Shown: positions 7,172 through 14,172 of the stretch, piece by piece
Layout: every line of letters begins with the position of its first letter
How positions within the stretch are numbered: position 1 is the first letter of the stretch
NCBI GenBank assembly: GCA_964564475.1
Contig: CAZMBM010000009.1
Span: forward strand, 1 to 28,991
Direction of reading: 5' to 3'
From: CG1-02-35-72 sp964564475
GTDB lineage: Bacteria > Bacteroidota > Bacteroidia > Flavobacteriales > Flavobacteriaceae
Length of the DNA stretch: 28,991 bases
Notes under the pieces: model-generated
The model's database searches: none
Told to the model about the DNA's origin: nothing
The model's input: the letters and a program-made list of their open reading frames with translations, nothing else
Translations under genes and position numbers: made by a program

Positions 7172-7690
7172 GGTCCAAAAATCATCAGGATTAAAAGGGA
7201 TATCGTCATCGGGGTCGTGGGTGTCGTAATCTACGCCCGGTGGATTAAACAAGCCCCAACGGTCTATAATATAGTTCCACGGGTCAAATGTTTTTACCCA
7301 TTCGGCAAACAGAATTCTAAATTCTTCTATTTCATCGCGCAGTAATTGCAGATAGTCTGCCTCTTTGTAACCACTAATTCTAAGGCCGGTACAATCGGTC
7401 ATAATTTCGCGCGCCGCTTTTCGGATAATGGCGGCATTTTCCATTTTTAGGTCGTAAATTTCTACAGCTTCTGCACCGCTAATTTTAGCAGGAATCATTG
7501 TGGCATTTGCACTGATGTATTTAGCGTAGTGTTTTAATGAATCGCGTTCAAACTCATTTAGATTTGCAGTATCTTCATTCTCTACGCTTTCTACAATTTT
7601 TAGGCTTAAGTGTCTAATTTCTTCGGCCTTTTTAAAAAGAGGCATTTTTTTGATGCGCTCGTGGGCGTTGTCTTTGTCGTCTTCGAACAT
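7169..7690 (-). CDS. Conserved hypothetical protein, acidic, cytoplasmic
   Basis: I do not recognise a named family for this 173-aa protein. It has no signal peptide or membrane segment. It is largely helical and charged, from MFEDDKDNAHERIKKMPLFKKAEEI onward (first residues only partly shown by motif: KKAEEIRHLSLKIVES). It ends in an unusual acidic, aromatic tail containing DPWNYIIDRWGLFNPPG and a run of Asp/Pro closing with DDFWT. The ordered composition, a good -7 box (7708-7715) and a close convergent fit with dnaE (2 bp apart) support a real gene. Similar short proteins occur next to dnaE in related genomes as far as I recall, but no function can be given. Confidence 0.8.
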   Translation of the reverse strand: MFEDDKDNAHERIKKMPLFKKAEEIRHLSLKIVESVENEDTANLNEFERDSLKHYAKYISANATMIPAKISGAEAVEIYDLKMENAAIIRKAAREIMTDCTGLRISGYKEADYLQLLRDEIEEFRILFAEWVKTFDPWNYIIDRWGLFNPPGVDYDTHDPDDDIPFNPDDFWT

Positions 7691-7707
7691 TGTTTTAGAG
7701 TTTGTTA

Positions 7708-7715
7708 CAAAGTTA
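7708..7715 (-). promoter_or_regulatory. Predicted -7 box for the hypothetical gene at 7169-7690
   Basis: The minus strand reads TAACTTTG, a perfect TAnnTTTG match, 17 bp before the start codon. This would give a very short leader. No clear -33 element is visible. Confidence 0.45.
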
Positions 7716-7757
7716 ACGAACAGTAAATATAAATCTACATATAATTTTCATATTTCG

Positions 7758-7765
7758 TACTTTTA
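7758..7765 (+). promoter_or_regulatory. Possible -7 box for mpl
   Basis: TACTTTTA matches TAnnTTTG except for the last base and lies 18 bp before the mpl start codon, divergent from the box at 7708-7715. TAATTTTT a few bases further on is a weaker alternative. Confidence 0.3.
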
Positions 7766-7783
7766 CCACTCTAATTTTTACCG

Positions 7784-9145
7784 ATGAACATCCACTTTAT
7801 AGCTGTAGGTGGCAGTGCTATGCACAACCTAGCCATTGCTTTATACAAACAAGGTCATTATGTTACAGGAAGTGACGACGCTATTCACGAGCCGTCAAAG
7901 TCGCGATTGGCAGCCAAAAATTTATTACCCCAATCTTTTGGTTGGTTTCCCGATAAAATCACATCCAAAATAGATGCTGTAATTTTAGGTATGCATGCCA
8001 AACCCGATAATGTAGAGTTGCTAAAAGCACAAGGGTTGAGATTGAAAATTTATTCGTACCCCGAGTTTCTTTACGAGCAGTCAAAAGATAAAATCCGTGT
8101 GGTTATTGGGGGCAGTCATGGCAAAACCACCATTACGGCTATGATTTTACACGTGTTGCACTACCACAACAAAGCGGTTGACTACATGGTGGGGGCACAA
8201 CTCAGCGGATTTGACACCATGGTACACTTAACCAAAGAAAACAAATTTATGCTACTTGAAGGCGATGAATATTTGAGCTCGCCCATAGACAGACGCCCAA
8301 AATTTCATTTGTACAAACCCCACATTGCCTTGATAAGCGGTATTGCATGGGACCATATAAATGTATTTCCCACTTTTGATGACTACCTTGAGCAGTTTAA
8401 AATATTTGTCGATTCGATTATCCCAAAAGGGACAATAATTTACAATATTGAAGATAAAAATGTCAAAAAAATCGTAGAAGAATCCACAAACGATGTGCAT
8501 AAAATAGGGTATCAAACACCTCAACATTATATTAAAAACGGCATTACTTATTTAAAGACTCTGAATGGTGAAGTCCCTTTAGCTGTTTTCGGGGATCATA
8601 ATCTTCAAAATTTGGCCGGCGCCAAACTTATTTGTGCACAAATGGGTGTTGATGAAAATGCTTTTTACAAAGCTATTGTGAGTTTTAAAGGAGCCGATAA
8701 ACGCTTACAAAAAATTGCTGAAAATGACACAACGGTTATCTTTAAAGATTTTGCTCATGCGCCCAGTAAAGTTATGGCAACAACACAAGCTGTAAAAGTA
8801 CAATATAAGGAACGCAGATTATTAGCTTGTTTAGAGTTGCACACTTATAGCAGTTTGAATCCCAAATTTTTAAAGCAATACCAAAAAGCATTGGATGCTG
8901 CCGATGAAGCCGTGGTTTTTTATGCGCCAAAAGCGCTTGCTATAAAACAATTAGCGCCTATTTCGGCAAGGCAGATTAAAGAAGCCTTTAAAAGAGACGA
9001 TTTAAAAGTGTTTACAGACCCCAAAGATTTTAGCGATTATCTGTTCAGTCAGAATTTAAACAATACCGCTTTGCTTTTAATGAGTTCGGGTAATTATGGG
9101 GGATTGGATTTCGAAAAGCTTTGTGAGCTATTCATTATCTTTTAA
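7784..9145 (+). CDS. mpl: Mur ligase family, UDP-MurNAc:tripeptide ligase (Mpl type)
   Basis: This ligase probably attaches the recycled tripeptide L-Ala-D-Glu-meso-DAP to UDP-MurNAc with ATP, in cytoplasmic peptidoglycan recycling. The N-terminal Rossmann-like segment IHFIAVGGSAMHNLAIAL is followed by the ATP loop GGSHGKTTITAM near residues 108-119. The central LLEGDEYLSSPIDRRPKF and AWDHINVFPTFDDY motifs fit the Mpl/MurC class, and the C-terminal domain begins near KDFAHAPSK. The length, 453 aa, is typical of Mpl. MurC is the main alternative, but the EGDEYLS(S/T) signature and the absence of other mur genes nearby favour Mpl. Its 3' end overlaps the convergent methyltransferase gene by 11 bp. 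Confidence 0.85.
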   Translation: MNIHFIAVGGSAMHNLAIALYKQGHYVTGSDDAIHEPSKSRLAAKNLLPQSFGWFPDKITSKIDAVILGMHAKPDNVELLKAQGLRLKIYSYPEFLYEQSKDKIRVVIGGSHGKTTITAMILHVLHYHNKAVDYMVGAQLSGFDTMVHLTKENKFMLLEGDEYLSSPIDRRPKFHLYKPHIALISGIAWDHINVFPTFDDYLEQFKIFVDSIIPKGTIIYNIEDKNVKKIVEESTNDVHKIGYQTPQHYIKNGITYLKTLNGEVPLAVFGDHNLQNLAGAKLICAQMGVDENAFYKAIVSFKGADKRLQKIAENDTTVIFKDFAHAPSKVMATTQAVKVQYKERRLLACLELHTYSSLNPKFLKQYQKALDAADEAVVFYAPKALAIKQLAPISARQIKEAFKRDDLKVFTDPKDFSDYLFSQNLNNTALLLMSSGNYGGLDFEKLCELFIIF

Positions 9146-9899
9146 AACAAACAGGCAAAATTTCGCCTTTAGCCAAACAATATTTTTCAATGGTCTCAGG
9201 ACTGAGTTGCTCGGAATAATTGACTTCTTTAACGGTAAATCCCACAGCTCTTAGGCGGTCAAAATAATCGCGACCATAAACACGCACGTGGTCGTATTGG
9301 CCAAAATGTTTTTGGCGTTCTTTGGGTTTTGTAATGCTAAAATCTTCGTAAGTTTTATCACGGTCTATGTCTTGTGGTACTTGAAAAACACCAAAACCAC
9401 CGGGTTTTAAAACCCTAAATAGTTCTCGCATAGCTTTTGCATCATCTTCAATATGTTCTAACACATGGTTGCAAAAAACCACATCAAAACTATTATCTGC
9501 AAAGGGAAGATTTAGGATATCGGCTTTTACATCAACATGAGGGGCATAGAGGTCGGCTGTGGTATAATCCAGATTTTTAAGTTTTTTAAAACGTTTTAAA
9601 AAACATTGTTCGGGCGCCATATGCAGCACTTTTAAGGAGGCCGTAAAAAAGTCGGTTTCGTTTTGTAAGTACAACCACAACAAGCGGTGACGCTCTAACG
9701 ACAGTGTGCCGGGGGCTAAAACACTGGGGCGTTGTGCCTCGTAACCATAGGGTAAAAATGTACGATAAGAATGGCCGTCAATAGGGTCTGTATAAGTGTG
9801 GCCCTTAAACCAGACAGCTAAAAAAGGTTGTGCAAAATAACTCAACTGTATCAGCCAAGGACGTGGAATGGTATTTAATATGACTTTAAAAAAGCCCAT
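9135..9899 (-). CDS. Class I SAM-dependent methyltransferase
   Basis: This 254-aa protein has the Methyltransf_11-type core. An acidic motif region, DVKADILNLPFADNSFD, is followed by VVFCNHVLEHIEDD and RVLKPGGFGVFQVP. The usual glycine-rich SAM loop is replaced by VLHMAPEQCFLKRF, a variant I associate with a small-molecule methyltransferase subgroup. The N-terminus (about residues 1-75) is hydrophobic and aromatic but has no clear signal peptide. The substrate cannot be told. The gene lies 3 bp after map on the same strand, so the two are very likely co-transcribed. It overlaps the 3' end of mpl by 11 bp. Confidence 0.85.
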   Translation of the reverse strand: MGFFKVILNTIPRPWLIQLSYFAQPFLAVWFKGHTYTDPIDGHSYRTFLPYGYEAQRPSVLAPGTLSLERHRLLWLYLQNETDFFTASLKVLHMAPEQCFLKRFKKLKNLDYTTADLYAPHVDVKADILNLPFADNSFDVVFCNHVLEHIEDDAKAMRELFRVLKPGGFGVFQVPQDIDRDKTYEDFSITKPKERQKHFGQYDHVRVYGRDYFDRLRAVGFTVKEVNYSEQLSPETIEKYCLAKGEILPVCFKR

Positions 9900-9902
9900 A
9901 AG

Positions 9903-10721
9903 TTATATAACAAGTGCTGTTTTTCTAAAAGCTTCTTCTTCATCACTTTCAATACCCAATGCTTTATAAATATACTTAAAAGTTGATAAAAGTTCTGGTT
10001 TGCCATCAACAATGGCTACATCGTGTTCAAAGTGTGCCGAAGCTTGGCCGTCTGCTGTTAAAATGGTCCAACCGTCATTTAGTTGCTTAATGCGGTGTGT
10101 TCCCATATTAATCATAGGTTCAATAGCCACAACCATGCCTTCTTTAAATTTTTTGCCCCGTCCGCGGTGTCCGTAATTGGGCATTTCGGGGTCTTCGTGC
10201 ATTTTTCGCCCCAAACCGTGGCCTACCAACTCGCGTACCACGCCATAACCGTGTTTTTCTGTGTATTGCTGAATGGCACACCCCACATCGCCTACACGAT
10301 TTCCGGCCCTAAATTGGGCAATGCCTTCGTAGAGACTTTCTTTGGTTATTTTGAGTAATTTTTTAATGGCTTCGTCAACTTCTCCCACTTCAAAAGTATA
10401 GGCGTGATCGCCGTAAAAATCATTTTTTAAAGCCCCGCAATCTACAGAAATGATACTGCCTTCTTCAAGAGGCTTGTCGTTTGGGATACCGTGAACCACT
10501 TGGGCATTCGGACTCATACAAAGCGTGTTAGGGAAGTCGTAGAGACCCAAAAATCCGGGTTCGGCTTTGTGGTCTCTAATAAAAGTTTCGGCTAACTTGT
10601 CTAAATACAAAGTTGTAACGCCGGGTTTTATCTCATCGGCCAACATGCCTAAAGTTTTAGAAACGATAAGAGCACTTTCGCGCATCAGAGCTATTTCTTC
10701 TTTTGTTTTTATATGAATCAT
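9903..10721 (-). CDS. map: Type I methionine aminopeptidase
   Basis: This enzyme removes the initiator methionine from nascent proteins, using two metal ions. The ligands are visible in order: Asp in VDCGA, Asp in GDHAYTF, His in LVGHGLGRKMHE, Glu in AIEPMINMG and Glu in HFEHDVAIV. The substrate-site His is in VVHGIPND. I chose the start at 10721 (MIHIKTKEEIALM, 272 aa). A longer frame reaches 10754 but adds a non-conserved MNYLCRLLKLT and would run through the predicted -7 box at 10741-10748. The gene is the first of a pair with the methyltransferase downstream and is divergent from the CoA-transferase gene. Confidence 0.96.
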   Translation of the reverse strand: MIHIKTKEEIALMRESALIVSKTLGMLADEIKPGVTTLYLDKLAETFIRDHKAEPGFLGLYDFPNTLCMSPNAQVVHGIPNDKPLEEGSIISVDCGALKNDFYGDHAYTFEVGEVDEAIKKLLKITKESLYEGIAQFRAGNRVGDVGCAIQQYTEKHGYGVVRELVGHGLGRKMHEDPEMPNYGHRGRGKKFKEGMVVAIEPMINMGTHRIKQLNDGWTILTADGQASAHFEHDVAIVDGKPELLSTFKYIYKALGIESDEEEAFRKTALVI

Positions 10722-10740
10722 TGTCAATTTTAATAAGCGA

Positions 10741-10748
10741 CAAAGATA
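10741..10748 (-). promoter_or_regulatory. Predicted -7 box for map
   Basis: The minus strand reads TATCTTTG, a perfect TAnnTTTG match, 19 bp before the chosen map start. It supports the shorter start, since the longer reading frame would begin upstream of the expected transcription start. Confidence 0.5.
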
Positions 10749-10836
10749 ATTCAAAAAAAGGATTGGTAATGACTTTGATTAAAAAGTAAGGCCTATAAAA
10801 ATGATTTTTAACAGTATTTTCGTTAAAATTTCGCCG

Positions 10837-10844
10837 TAATTTTA
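10837..10844 (+). promoter_or_regulatory. Possible -7 box for the CoA-transferase gene
   Basis: TAATTTTA matches TAnnTTTG except for the last base, 16 bp before the start codon, and is divergent from the map promoter. The upstream TTTTCG near 10818 is a possible weak -33 region. Confidence 0.3.
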
Positions 10845-10860
10845 CACAAAAATCAGAATT

Positions 10861-12123
10861 ATGTACAAAGCGGTGAGCGCCCAAGAGGCGGTAAAGGTTA
10901 TAAAATCGGGTGATAGGGTTTATATACAGGCGGCAGCCGCAGCACCACAAATGCTAATAAATGCTATGACAGAGCGGTATAGCGAGCTTAAAAACGTAGA
11001 AGTGTGTCATCTACATACCGAGGGAAAGGCACCCTATGCCAACATAAAATACAAAGACAGTTTTTGTGTCAATTCTTTTTTTGTAGGAAGCAATGTCCGC
11101 CTTACTTTAAAGCAAGGAAACGGCTCTTACACGCCTGTTTTTTTAAGTGAATTACCGCTGTTATTTAAACGCCAAATTATCCCGATTAATGTGGCTATGA
11201 TAATGGTTTCGCCACCCGATAAGCACGGTTATTGTTCATTGGGGGTTTCGGTAGAAGCCACTTTAGCCGCTATTGCCAATGCCAAACATGTTATAGCACA
11301 GATTAACAAATTTATGCCACGCACCCATGGCGATGGGCTTATTCATATTTCTGAGCTCGATACTTTTGTTGAAGAAGACAGTCCCTTAACAGAGCATAAA
11401 ATCCCGAAACCTACTAAAATAGAACAAAAAATAGGCGATTATATTGCCGAATTAATTGACGACCGAAGTACTTTACAAATGGGTATTGGCGTGATACCCA
11501 ATGCGGTTTTAGGTAATTTGGCCAATCATAAAGACTTGGGATTACATACCGAAATGATGTCTGACGGTGTGATTGATTTGATTCTAAAGGACGTCATAAA
11601 TTCTAATTACAAAGCGGTTAACCCCGGACGCGCTTTGGCCACATTTGCACTGGGCAGTAAACGTTTGTACGACTATATTGACGACAATCCTTTTGTAGAA
11701 ATGCGTGCGGCAGATTATGTAAACGACGTATCTGTAATTAGGCAAAACCCTAAAATGGTATCGATAAATTCGGCTATAGAAGTTGATGTAACCGGGCAGG
11801 TATGTGCCGACTCTATCGGTAAAAATATTTATTCGGGGGTTGGCGGACAAATGGATTTTATTCGCGGCGCCTCGTTAAGTGAAGGAGGAAAAGCTATTAT
11901 AGCCCTCCCTTCGACGACTAAAAGTGGTGTAAGCCGAATTGTACCTTTTTTAAAACAAGGAGCGGGTGTGGTCACCACCAGAGCCCATGTGCAATACATT
12001 ATAACAGAATACGGTGTGGCTAATTTATATGGCAAGACCTTAGACCAACGGGCCAAAGCCTTAATAAATATTGCCCATCCCGATTATAGAGAAAGTATAG
12101 AAAAGGCTTATTTTGAACGGTGA
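10861..12123 (+). CDS. Acetyl-CoA hydrolase/transferase family (4-hydroxybutyrate CoA-transferase-like)
   Basis: This 420-aa cytoplasmic enzyme belongs to the family I-like CoA-transferase/acetyl-CoA hydrolase group. The N-terminal domain begins VKVIKSGDRVYIQAAAAAPQ. The catalytic glutamate is most likely E231 in GLHTEMMSDGV, the residue that forms the glutamyl-CoA thioester. The C-terminal domain carries the GVGGQMDFIRGA loop and the VVTTRAHVQYIITEYGVANL motif. Such enzymes move CoA between acetate and small acyl groups or hydrolyse acetyl-CoA. The exact acid cannot be told from sequence, so I leave the symbol blank. The gene stands alone on the plus strand, and its stop is 1 bp from the convergent HAD gene. 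Confidence 0.88.
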   Translation: MYKAVSAQEAVKVIKSGDRVYIQAAAAAPQMLINAMTERYSELKNVEVCHLHTEGKAPYANIKYKDSFCVNSFFVGSNVRLTLKQGNGSYTPVFLSELPLLFKRQIIPINVAMIMVSPPDKHGYCSLGVSVEATLAAIANAKHVIAQINKFMPRTHGDGLIHISELDTFVEEDSPLTEHKIPKPTKIEQKIGDYIAELIDDRSTLQMGIGVIPNAVLGNLANHKDLGLHTEMMSDGVIDLILKDVINSNYKAVNPGRALATFALGSKRLYDYIDDNPFVEMRAADYVNDVSVIRQNPKMVSINSAIEVDVTGQVCADSIGKNIYSGVGGQMDFIRGASLSEGGKAIIALPSTTKSGVSRIVPFLKQGAGVVTTRAHVQYIITEYGVANLYGKTLDQRAKALINIAHPDYRESIEKAYFER

Positions 12124-12124
12124 T

Positions 12125-12535
12125 TTAAGGTTTTAAAAAAGACCAAAATCCTTTTTTAGGCATCACATCACCCAGAGCTTTACCGTTGCTTATGAGCTGG
12201 TAAATTTCGCCCCAGTCTTTCATGCCACCAATATTTCTGTCGTCTATATAAATATCGGCATATATTTTCCGACTGATGTGATCTTCTAACTTTTCGCCTT
12301 CAAAGCTGTTGTTTACGGCGTAGAATTCGACGCCGTGTTTTTTACAAAAATCAACCGCTTCTTTAAGTAAATCACCCCCACGATAGGTCCATAGTATAAG
12401 ACGATGTCCATCTTGTTGTAAGGCTTTTAAAGTGTCAAAAGCAAACATTATAGGTCGGCCTATTTTAGGATAGGCGGCTTCTACAATGGTTCCATCAAAG
12501 TCAACGGCAATAATTAGAGAATTTTGCGGAATCAT
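12125..12535 (-). CDS. Small HAD-family hydrolase
   Basis: This short 136-aa protein has HAD phosphatase motifs. Motif I is AVDFDGTI with D12 as nucleophile and D14 as acid/base, motif II is the LILWTYRGGDLL segment, and the acidic YIDDRNIGG near the C-terminus is motif IV. The absence of a cap domain and the size match small HAD proteins widespread in Bacteroidota. The substrate is unknown; a phosphorylated sugar or nucleotide is a reasonable but untested idea. It lies 34 bp after gpmI on the same strand, with its own possible -7 box between them. Confidence 0.85.
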   Translation of the reverse strand: MIPQNSLIIAVDFDGTIVEAAYPKIGRPIMFAFDTLKALQQDGHRLILWTYRGGDLLKEAVDFCKKHGVEFYAVNNSFEGEKLEDHISRKIYADIYIDDRNIGGMKDWGEIYQLISNGKALGDVMPKKGFWSFLKP

Positions 12536-12552
12536 TTGGTTAAATTTTGGAA

Positions 12553-12560
12553 CAAATATA
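12553..12560 (-). promoter_or_regulatory. Predicted -7 box for the HAD gene
   Basis: The minus strand reads TATATTTG, a perfect TAnnTTTG match, in the 34-bp gap between gpmI and the HAD gene and 17 bp before the HAD start codon. It would allow HAD transcription independent of gpmI. Confidence 0.4.
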
Positions 12561-12569
12561 CTTTTTTTA

Positions 12570-14087
12570 TCAAACTAATGGCTTTTGTGTCATAATTTTA
12601 GGTTGTGCAATGCCCATAAGTTTTAAAATAGTAGGGGCAACGTCACTTAATATGCCGGAGTTTATTTTCTTCAGGTCTTTATCTACCAAGATTACAGGTA
12701 CAGGGAAAGTTGTGTGCGAAGTGTTGGGTGTACCATCTTCGTTTATCATTTTTTCACAGTTGCCATGGTCGGCAATAATGATAGTGGTATAATTGTTTTC
12801 TAAGGCTGTTGAAACCACACCTTTAACACAGGTGTCAACAGCTTGACAGGCTTTTATAGCCGCTGTCATCACGCCGGTATGACCCACCATATCGCCATTG
12901 GCAAAATTGAGACACACAAAATCTACGTTTCCTTTTTTGAGTTCGGGAACAATAGCATCACGGATTTCATAAGCGCTCATTTCGGGTTTTAAATCATAGG
13001 TAGCTACTTTGGGTGAAGGACATAAAATACGGCTTTCGCCTTCAAAAGGTTCTTCGCGTCCTCCCGAAAAGAAAAAGGTAACGTGTGGGTATTTTTCTGT
13101 TTCGGCTATACGGATTTGTTTTTTGTTATTTTTTTCTAAAATTTCACCTAGAGTTTCTTTTAAATCGTCTTTTGGGTAAACTATGTGTAAACCCTTAAAA
13201 GTAGCGTCATAATTTGTAAGGGTTACAAAATATAAAGGAACTTTTTGCATGCCGAATTCAGAAAAATCTTGTTGCGTAAGGACTTGCGTCAATTCTCTAC
13301 CACGGTCTGTTCTAAAGTTAAAATAGATAACCACATCGCCTTCTTTAATTGTTGTTACGGGTTGGTTATTACTGTTTACTTTTACGATAGGTTTAATAAA
13401 TTCGTCGGTAATATTATTGGCATAACTGTTTTTGAGGCTTGATATTAAGTCTTTGGTTTTTTCTCCCTCACCGTTTACGAGCGCTTTATAAGCTAAGGCA
13501 ATACGTTCCCATCGTTTGTCGCGGTCCATGGCGTAGTACCGACCTATTATACTGGCCATTGTTCCGGTAGTTTTTTCTAAATGATGCTCTAAATCGGCTA
13601 TAAAACCCACGCCCGATTTCGGATCGCAATCACGGCCATCGGTAAAGGCGTGCACAAAAACATTTGGAATATTATTATCGGCAGCTGCTTGTGTTAAAGC
13701 TTTTAAGTGGTTGATATGTGAATGGATACCACCATCAGACAGCAAGCCTATAAAATGAACACTCTTACTATTATCTTTGGCGTAATTAAAAGCTTTAACT
13801 ATTTCTTTTTCACGAGCTAAAGAGCCATCGGTTGCCGCTAAATTAATTTTCACGAGATTTTGATACACAATACGTCCGGCGCCTAAGTTCATATGCCCTA
13901 CCTCCGAATTACCCATTTGTCCTTCGGGCAAGCCTACGTTTAAACCGTCAGTACGCAAACTGGCGTGGGGGTATTTTTTATAAAGAGCATCTATAAAAGG
14001 CGTGTTGGCATGGTCTATGGCAGACACATCGGGATTTTGTGCCATACCCCAACCGTCGAGAATCATTAAAACAACTTTTTTGTGCAT
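12570..14087 (-). CDS. gpmI: 2,3-bisphosphoglycerate-independent phosphoglycerate mutase
   Basis: This enzyme interconverts 3- and 2-phosphoglycerate in glycolysis and gluconeogenesis, using two Mn ions and a phosphoserine intermediate. It is 505 aa, normal for the family. It starts with the metal-binding MILDGWG, the catalytic serine is S61 in GQMGNSEVGHMN, HAFTDGRDCDPKSG marks the phosphotransferase domain, and IIADHGNCEKM near the C-terminus supplies further metal ligands. The start codon is supported by a perfect -7 box 20 bp upstream. The HAD hydrolase gene follows. Confidence 0.97.
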   Translation of the reverse strand: MHKKVVLMILDGWGMAQNPDVSAIDHANTPFIDALYKKYPHASLRTDGLNVGLPEGQMGNSEVGHMNLGAGRIVYQNLVKINLAATDGSLAREKEIVKAFNYAKDNSKSVHFIGLLSDGGIHSHINHLKALTQAAADNNIPNVFVHAFTDGRDCDPKSGVGFIADLEHHLEKTTGTMASIIGRYYAMDRDKRWERIALAYKALVNGEGEKTKDLISSLKNSYANNITDEFIKPIVKVNSNNQPVTTIKEGDVVIYFNFRTDRGRELTQVLTQQDFSEFGMQKVPLYFVTLTNYDATFKGLHIVYPKDDLKETLGEILEKNNKKQIRIAETEKYPHVTFFFSGGREEPFEGESRILCPSPKVATYDLKPEMSAYEIRDAIVPELKKGNVDFVCLNFANGDMVGHTGVMTAAIKACQAVDTCVKGVVSTALENNYTTIIIADHGNCEKMINEDGTPNTSHTTFPVPVILVDKDLKKINSGILSDVAPTILKLMGIAQPKIMTQKPLV

Positions 14088-14107
14088 GGGTAATCAATTA
14101 TGAGAGA

Positions 14108-14115
14108 CAAAGGTA
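14108..14115 (-). promoter_or_regulatory. Predicted -7 box for gpmI
   Basis: The minus strand reads TACCTTTG, a perfect TAnnTTTG match, 20 bp before the gpmI start codon. An inverted repeat (14116-14136) abuts it on the upstream side. Confidence 0.5.
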
Positions 14116-14136
14116 CAAACTTAGTGAGCAAGTTTG
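14116..14136. repeat. Perfect 7-bp inverted repeat abutting the gpmI -7 box
   Basis: CAAACTT, a 7-nt spacer, and AAGTTTG form a perfect inverted repeat directly upstream of the predicted gpmI -7 box, in the core promoter spacer. It could be an operator for a dimeric repressor or a 3' hairpin for remB. There is no T-run after it, so a terminator role is less likely. Confidence 0.35.
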
Positions 14137-14172
14137 AGGCCTTTTAAACGAATTTAACGAAATGGTTTTCGC

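Noticed and set aside
10722..10754. Longer map start adding 11 residues
   Set aside because: The extra residues are not conserved and would lie across the predicted -7 box; MIHIKTKEEI is the usual family start.
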